From an uncultured Pelagibacteraceae bacterium (GTDB lineage Bacteria; Pseudomonadota; Alphaproteobacteria; Pelagibacterales; Pelagibacteraceae), in NCBI GenBank assembly GCA_902566805.1, contig CACFKJ010000002.1:1-55516 (forward strand): DNA of 55,516 nt. Reading direction: 5' to 3'. Below, piece after piece: positions 52,120 through 55,516 of this stretch; position 1 is the stretch's first letter, and every line of letters starts with the position of its first letter. A program made the translations under genes and the position numbers. The notes beneath the pieces were generated by a model that saw only the letters and a program-made list of their open reading frames with translations, was not told the DNA's origin and searched no databases.

Positions 52120-53271
52120 CTACAGTATAACTAAGTCTAATTTTTGCTTTCCTAACCTTTCGTTGCCATTCTTCGTTACGAGATAAGTTTCTCCTAAATT
52201 CATAGCTAATTCATTTTCAGAGTCCATTAGTATCATGTGCATAAAAAATATATTTCCAGGTTCAATAATATACGGGTTGCCCGTATATAACATGGGAACA
52301 TCCATCCAATTTGGAGAAAAAGTAGTTCCAAGAGAATAACCACAAGCATTCATTCTTGCTTTCTTATAACCAAGTTCATCAAAAGTTTTTGCATGAATAT
52401 CAAAAACTTCACCAATTTTATTTCCAGGAATTAATTTACTTTCGCAATTTTTTAAAGCTTGAACACATGCTTCGTGCATTTTTATATGTTTAGGATCTGC
52501 ATTTCCAATTGGTATTGTTCTAAACATTGCTGAGTGATAATGTCTAAAAGTGCCAGCCCATTCTATAGTTAATTGATCTGGATTTTTAAGAATTTGTTTT
52601 TCAGCTTGATATCGACAAAGTAAAGCATTCTTTCCTGAGCCAATTATAAATTCATTAGCAGGATAATCGCCACCACCTTCAAATATAACTTTATTCATTT
52701 CAGCTAGTATCTTAGACTCACTTACACCAGCTTTTGCATGTCTCCAAACCTCATCTAAAGCTTTGTCAGCAAGTTCTGCAGCTTTTCTTACATAAACAAT
52801 TTCTTCTTTTGATTTAACAACTCTTAATTTTGTAATTAAATCTGATTTATCTTCAATAATACAATAATTTTCTAAAGACTTATTTAATCTCAATGCGTTT
52901 CGTCCAGTTAACCCATAAGCCTCGTACTCAATACCCAATTTTTTACCTTTAAGATCTAGTTCATTTAAAATAATTTTAAGATCAATAGTTGGATTTGCTC
53001 CATCTTTGTCCACCCAAATTCTTATATCTTCAATATTAGATGTATTTTGTGCTTGTCTTAAGTCTGGTTCTCTAGTTAATAAAATAATATTTCCTTTACG
53101 ATCTAAAACTAAAGTTTGAAAAAAAACATAACCAAAAGTATCGTAACCAGTTAGCCAATACATTGACTCTTGTCGAAACATTAAAAGAGCATCAATGTTG
53201 TCTTTTTTCATTGACTCAATAACTTTTGATTTTCTGTTTAAAAATTCTTGAACTGAAAAATGAAGTCCCAT
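52120..53271 (-). CDS. M24-fold (pita-bread) enzyme without metal site; creatinase/DoeA-like
   Basis: The 383-residue protein has a creatinase N-terminal domain (about 1-130) and a pita-bread domain. At the metal-ligand positions of M24 peptidases it reads IEWAG and YHSAMFRT (A248 for the second Asp), GYSLG (Tyr at the His position) and a Met for the first Glu. Such losses are found in creatinase and ectoine hydrolase (DoeA/EutD), which hydrolyse C-N bonds without metal. An osmolyte hydrolase is therefore likelier than a peptidase. It is coupled to the M23 gene by a TAATG overlap. Confidence 0.78.
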   Translation of the reverse strand: MGLHFSVQEFLNRKSKVIESMKKDNIDALLMFRQESMYWLTGYDTFGYVFFQTLVLDRKGNIILLTREPDLRQAQNTSNIEDIRIWVDKDGANPTIDLKIILNELDLKGKKLGIEYEAYGLTGRNALRLNKSLENYCIIEDKSDLITKLRVVKSKEEIVYVRKAAELADKALDEVWRHAKAGVSESKILAEMNKVIFEGGGDYPANEFIIGSGKNALLCRYQAEKQILKNPDQLTIEWAGTFRHYHSAMFRTIPIGNADPKHIKMHEACVQALKNCESKLIPGNKIGEVFDIHAKTFDELGYKKARMNACGYSLGTTFSPNWMDVPMLYTGNPYIIEPGNIFFMHMILMDSENELAMNLGETYLVTKNGNERLGKQKLDLVIL

Positions 53272-54068
53272 TAGTTTAAAACTGTCATAGGATCAAGCCT
53301 AGTTTGAAACCAATTAATTCTAAAATCCAAATGAGGACCAGTGGATCTACCTGTTGACCCAACTGTTCCAATAATATATCCTTGTTTAATTTTATCTCCG
53401 ACTTGAACGAATATTTTTTCTAAGTGAGAATATATTGTTGAAATTCCATGACCATGATCCATTATAATGGTTCCACCTGTATAGTATAAATCATCTTCAG
53501 CCATAGTAACAATTCCTTCCGCAGAAGATTTAATTTTAGTACCTTTTTTTGCAGCAATATCTATTCCATAATGTGGCCATTTAGGTTTTCCATTTAATAT
53601 TCTTTGACTTCCATAAACACCTGAAATTATACCTTCTACAGGCATAATAAATTTATTTTTAAAGAAATCTAATTCAGAATTAATTGCTCTTGCTTCTCCA
53701 ATTTTATTATTTTCTTCTTTAATTCTTTTATAAACTTCCTCTGGTGGAGTAACTTTTTTTTCATCTAACCCATCAATTCTTTGAATATTATATTTTCTTT
53801 TAATAACTTTTTTAACAATTCTCTTTTTAAAAGTAGAATTTTGAATATTTATTATGACATCGTATTTTCTATCTCTATCTAGTCCGAAAACAAAAAATCC
53901 ATCTTTAGATACTCTAACCTTTTTTTTATCAATAATTACTTTTGATCCAGGATCAGTTTTGCCTAAAATAAAATGTCCCTGTATAAATTTTCCACTAAAT
54001 TCAGCTGCAAACGTATTAAAGGAAAATAGTAAAAATATTATTGAGAATTTTATTATCTTGCAGTCCAT
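53271..54068 (-). CDS. M23/LytM-domain secreted protein
   Basis: The 265-residue protein has a signal peptide (about 1-22), a middle coiled/helical part, and a LytM domain (about 140-263) with H166-x-x-x-D170. The usual HxH motif reads H246-L-D248, so one zinc ligand is Asp. HLD forms are, as recalled, seen in an alphaproteobacterial subgroup. It may cleave peptidoglycan or act as an amidase activator. It overlaps the SDR gene by 16 bases and precedes the M24 gene. Confidence 0.85.
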   Translation of the reverse strand: MDCKIIKFSIIFLLFSFNTFAAEFSGKFIQGHFILGKTDPGSKVIIDKKKVRVSKDGFFVFGLDRDRKYDVIINIQNSTFKKRIVKKVIKRKYNIQRIDGLDEKKVTPPEEVYKRIKEENNKIGEARAINSELDFFKNKFIMPVEGIISGVYGSQRILNGKPKWPHYGIDIAAKKGTKIKSSAEGIVTMAEDDLYYTGGTIIMDHGHGISTIYSHLEKIFVQVGDKIKQGYIIGTVGSTGRSTGPHLDFRINWFQTRLDPMTVLN

Positions 54069-54820
54069 CCGCCATCGACAAGTAATGAAGTTCCAGTAAT
54101 CATAGAAGCAGCATCTGATGCTAAAAAAACAACAGCAGAAGAAATCTCTGACATATCTGCAAATCTTCCTAGAGGAATACTGTTTAACATATCTTTTTTG
54201 AATTTTTTATCCTTTAAAAACTTGCTTGTCATTGGAGTCACAACAAAAGTAGGAGCTATTGAATTTACTCTTATATTAAATTTTGCAAGTTCTAAAGCCA
54301 TTCCTTTTGTTAATCCTTCAATTCCAAATTTATTCATACTATAAACTGTTCTTTTAGGACCGCTGACATGCCCCATTTGAGAAGACATATTTACGATTGA
54401 TCCTCCAATTTTTTTTCTATTTCTTGCTTTAATCATTTTATTTGCACAAAGTTGAGCCAAATTAAAAGCTGCTATGTTATTTATCTTTACCATATGTTCC
54501 ATATTTTCTCTTTTTACTTTTGTAAAAAGTTCAGGAATATTAGTTCCAGCGTTATTTACTAAAACATCAATTTTACTTTGTTTATCAATAATTTCTTTTA
54601 TTTCTTCATAGTTAGTTATGTCACATACATATGATTTGCACTTAACTTTAAGTTTTTTTATTATTTTAGAAACTTGAGTCAGATCTTTATTTGTTCTGCT
54701 AATTATAATTAGATTTGCACCAGCTTCTGCTAATGCTATTGCACATGCTTTCCCTAATCCTTTGCCAGCACCAGTTACTACTGCTGTTTTATTTTTTAAA
54801 TTATAATTTTTTAAATACAT
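54053..54820 (-). CDS. Short-chain dehydrogenase/reductase
   Basis: This 255-residue classical SDR has TGAGKGLG for the cofactor, NNAG at the strand-4 position, catalytic Ser in NMSSQMG, Y-x-x-x-K in YSMNK, and the ending DGGWTAR. The pattern is close to 3-oxoacyl-ACP reductases and gluconate dehydrogenases. It sits between TerC and M23 genes with tight spacing. The substrate is unknown; a role with the neighbouring GMC and M24 enzymes is possible. Confidence 0.9.
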   Translation of the reverse strand: MYLKNYNLKNKTAVVTGAGKGLGKACAIALAEAGANLIIISRTNKDLTQVSKIIKKLKVKCKSYVCDITNYEEIKEIIDKQSKIDVLVNNAGTNIPELFTKVKRENMEHMVKINNIAAFNLAQLCANKMIKARNRKKIGGSIVNMSSQMGHVSGPKRTVYSMNKFGIEGLTKGMALELAKFNIRVNSIAPTFVVTPMTSKFLKDKKFKKDMLNSIPLGRFADMSEISSAVVFLASDAASMITGTSLLVDGGWTAR

Positions 54821-54821
54821 T

Positions 54822-55397
54822 CTATATGAATAGCTTTATATCTGTATAAATCAAATCAATAGCAACAATTAATATTGCAATTAATCCAACCCAACCAATC
54901 CATTTGTGTGTTTTAATCCATTTTGATATTAAAGTAGCTGCAGTTGCCATTAAAGCTATCGACAACACTAGTCCAAAGATCAATAAATAATAATGGTCCT
55001 TAGCTGCACCCGCAACCCCCAGAACGTTATCAAGGCTCATTGTAACATCAGCAATAATTACTGTAGTGATAGCTTTAATAAAACTAGAATTATCTACTTT
55101 TAAATCTTTTTTTTCTTCTGAGTTGTTTTTTATGACATCGACATATAATTTATAGCAAATATATAAAAGTAATATTCCACCAATTAATCTTAATCCTGTA
55201 ATTTGAAGTAGGTAAGCGGTAATTAATGTAAATAAAATTCTTAAAACAACTGCTGCTCCGATACCAAAAATAATAATTTTTTTTCTTTGTTCCACAGGAA
55301 ATTGCGATGCAACCATTCCTATAATAATTGCATTATCTCCTGCTAAAACTAAATCAATAAATACTATTTGAAAAAAAATAATTACTTGTTCAGTCAT
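54822..55397 (-). CDS. TerC/YjbE-family integral membrane protein
   Basis: This 191-residue protein has about seven helices. [20 protein letters not shown] and the repeated [20 protein letters not shown] hold the acidic GDN/LDN motifs of TerC, thought to bind or export Mn(II). The stop of the preceding GMC gene overlaps its start. It belongs to the YjbE branch by length. Metal export is inferred. Confidence 0.92.
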   Translation of the reverse strand: MTEQVIIFFQIVFIDLVLAGDNAIIIGMVASQFPVEQRKKIIIFGIGAAVVLRILFTLITAYLLQITGLRLIGGILLLYICYKLYVDVIKNNSEEKKDLKVDNSSFIKAITTVIIADVTMSLDNVLGVAGAAKDHYYLLIFGLVLSIALMATAATLISKWIKTHKWIGWVGLIAILIVAIDLIYTDIKLFI

Positions 55398-55516
55398 AAT
55401 TTACTATCTTCTAATATCATGTCAGAAGCTTTTTCTGCAATCATTATAGTTGGAGCGTTTGTGTTTCCAGATGTTATATTCGGCATAATTGATGCATCAA
55501 CAACTCTAAGACCTTC
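55394..55516 (-). CDS. GMC oxidoreductase C-terminus (choline dehydrogenase-like), partial
   Basis: The last 40 residues of a longer gene enter from the right edge. [20 protein letters not shown] and [14 protein letters not shown] are the classical C-terminal GMC motif, in which the N of GNTNAP lies at the active site. The remainder is off the window. Its TGA overlaps the TerC ATG (ATGA). Choline dehydrogenase is the likely type and would link to betaine and dimethylglycine use, but other alcohol oxidases share this ending. Confidence 0.88.
   Translation of the reverse strand, partial: EGLRVVDASIMPNITSGNTNAPTIMIAEKASDMILEDSKL

Noticed and set aside
52120..53271. DddP-type DMSP lyase assignment for the M24 protein
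   Set aside because: DddP is longer and keeps metal ligands; here the ligand positions are lost, which fits creatinase/DoeA better.
1..55516. CRISPR arrays, tRNA/rRNA genes, insertion sequences, prophage or integrase sites
   Set aside because: No regularly spaced repeats, tRNA cloverleaf with TTCGANNC-type loop, transposase frame or att-like duplication was found on reading both strands.

Overview
The window is strongly AT-rich and very tightly packed. Intergenic gaps are mostly under 100 bases, many genes overlap by 1-14 bases, and no insertion sequence, prophage, CRISPR array, tRNA or rRNA was seen. The gene content points to a marine alphaproteobacterium of the SAR11 group (Candidatus Pelagibacter or a close relative). 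Indicators are a TPP-riboswitch-controlled SSS transporter (ThiV type), aprMBA next to sulfonate genes, dimethylglycine dehydrogenase with its own ETF chain, an AcuI reductase and a one-unit Fe(III) ABC transporter. This placement is inferred from content and style, not from a marker-gene tree.

Left part (1-10.2 kb). A minus-strand operon encodes a GBBH/TmpA-like dioxygenase, an EamA permease and, cut by the window edge, an HD-domain protein with PhnZ/TmpB active-site spacing: a likely organophosphonate catabolic set. Three plus-strand genes follow (HisN-like phosphatase, class I amidotransferase, AhpD-like protein). Next is a nine-gene minus-strand run (7651 to 4307) of small alpha/beta proteins, two SMR proteins lacking the usual Glu, a DUF2798 protein and a beta-hydroxyacid dehydrogenase, with a 20-bp palindrome in front. 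cysE-cysK follow, preceded by a tiny Cys-rich ORF that looks like a leader peptide, and then a persulfide dioxygenase.

Middle (10.2-30.8 kb). Peroxiredoxin and a DUF4864 protein precede a dimethylglycine dehydrogenase-etfB-etfA-ETF:quinone oxidoreductase operon, a complete route for electrons from a methylamine to the quinone pool. After hisI, folE, acuI and a LysR regulator comes an iron-uptake operon behind two Fur-box-like sites. An ammonium transporter fused to a SpoIIE/PP2C phosphatase lies divergent to a TPP riboswitch plus ThiV-like transporter. rseP and an HU gene with a strong hairpin close this part.

Right part (30.8-55.5 kb). This holds a glycosyltransferase-like gene, rhodanese, recX, cysQ with two tiny coupled genes, mnmA, a 27-codon highly basic ORF, metC, an MFS carrier, a pabB-pabA-pabC folate set and a HIT protein. 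A sulfur block follows: aprM-aprB-aprA, two unknown small genes, a TauE/SafE exporter, suyB-suyA and xsc. These enzymes release sulfite from C2 and C3 sulfonates and oxidise or export it. A thiolase comes next. The last minus-strand operon has a metal-site-less M24 (creatinase-like) protein, an M23 protein, an SDR, a TerC protein and the C-terminal end of a GMC (choline dehydrogenase-like) oxidoreductase.

Together the genes describe an oligotroph feeding on methylated and sulfonated osmolytes, with thiamine-precursor, iron and ammonium uptake.
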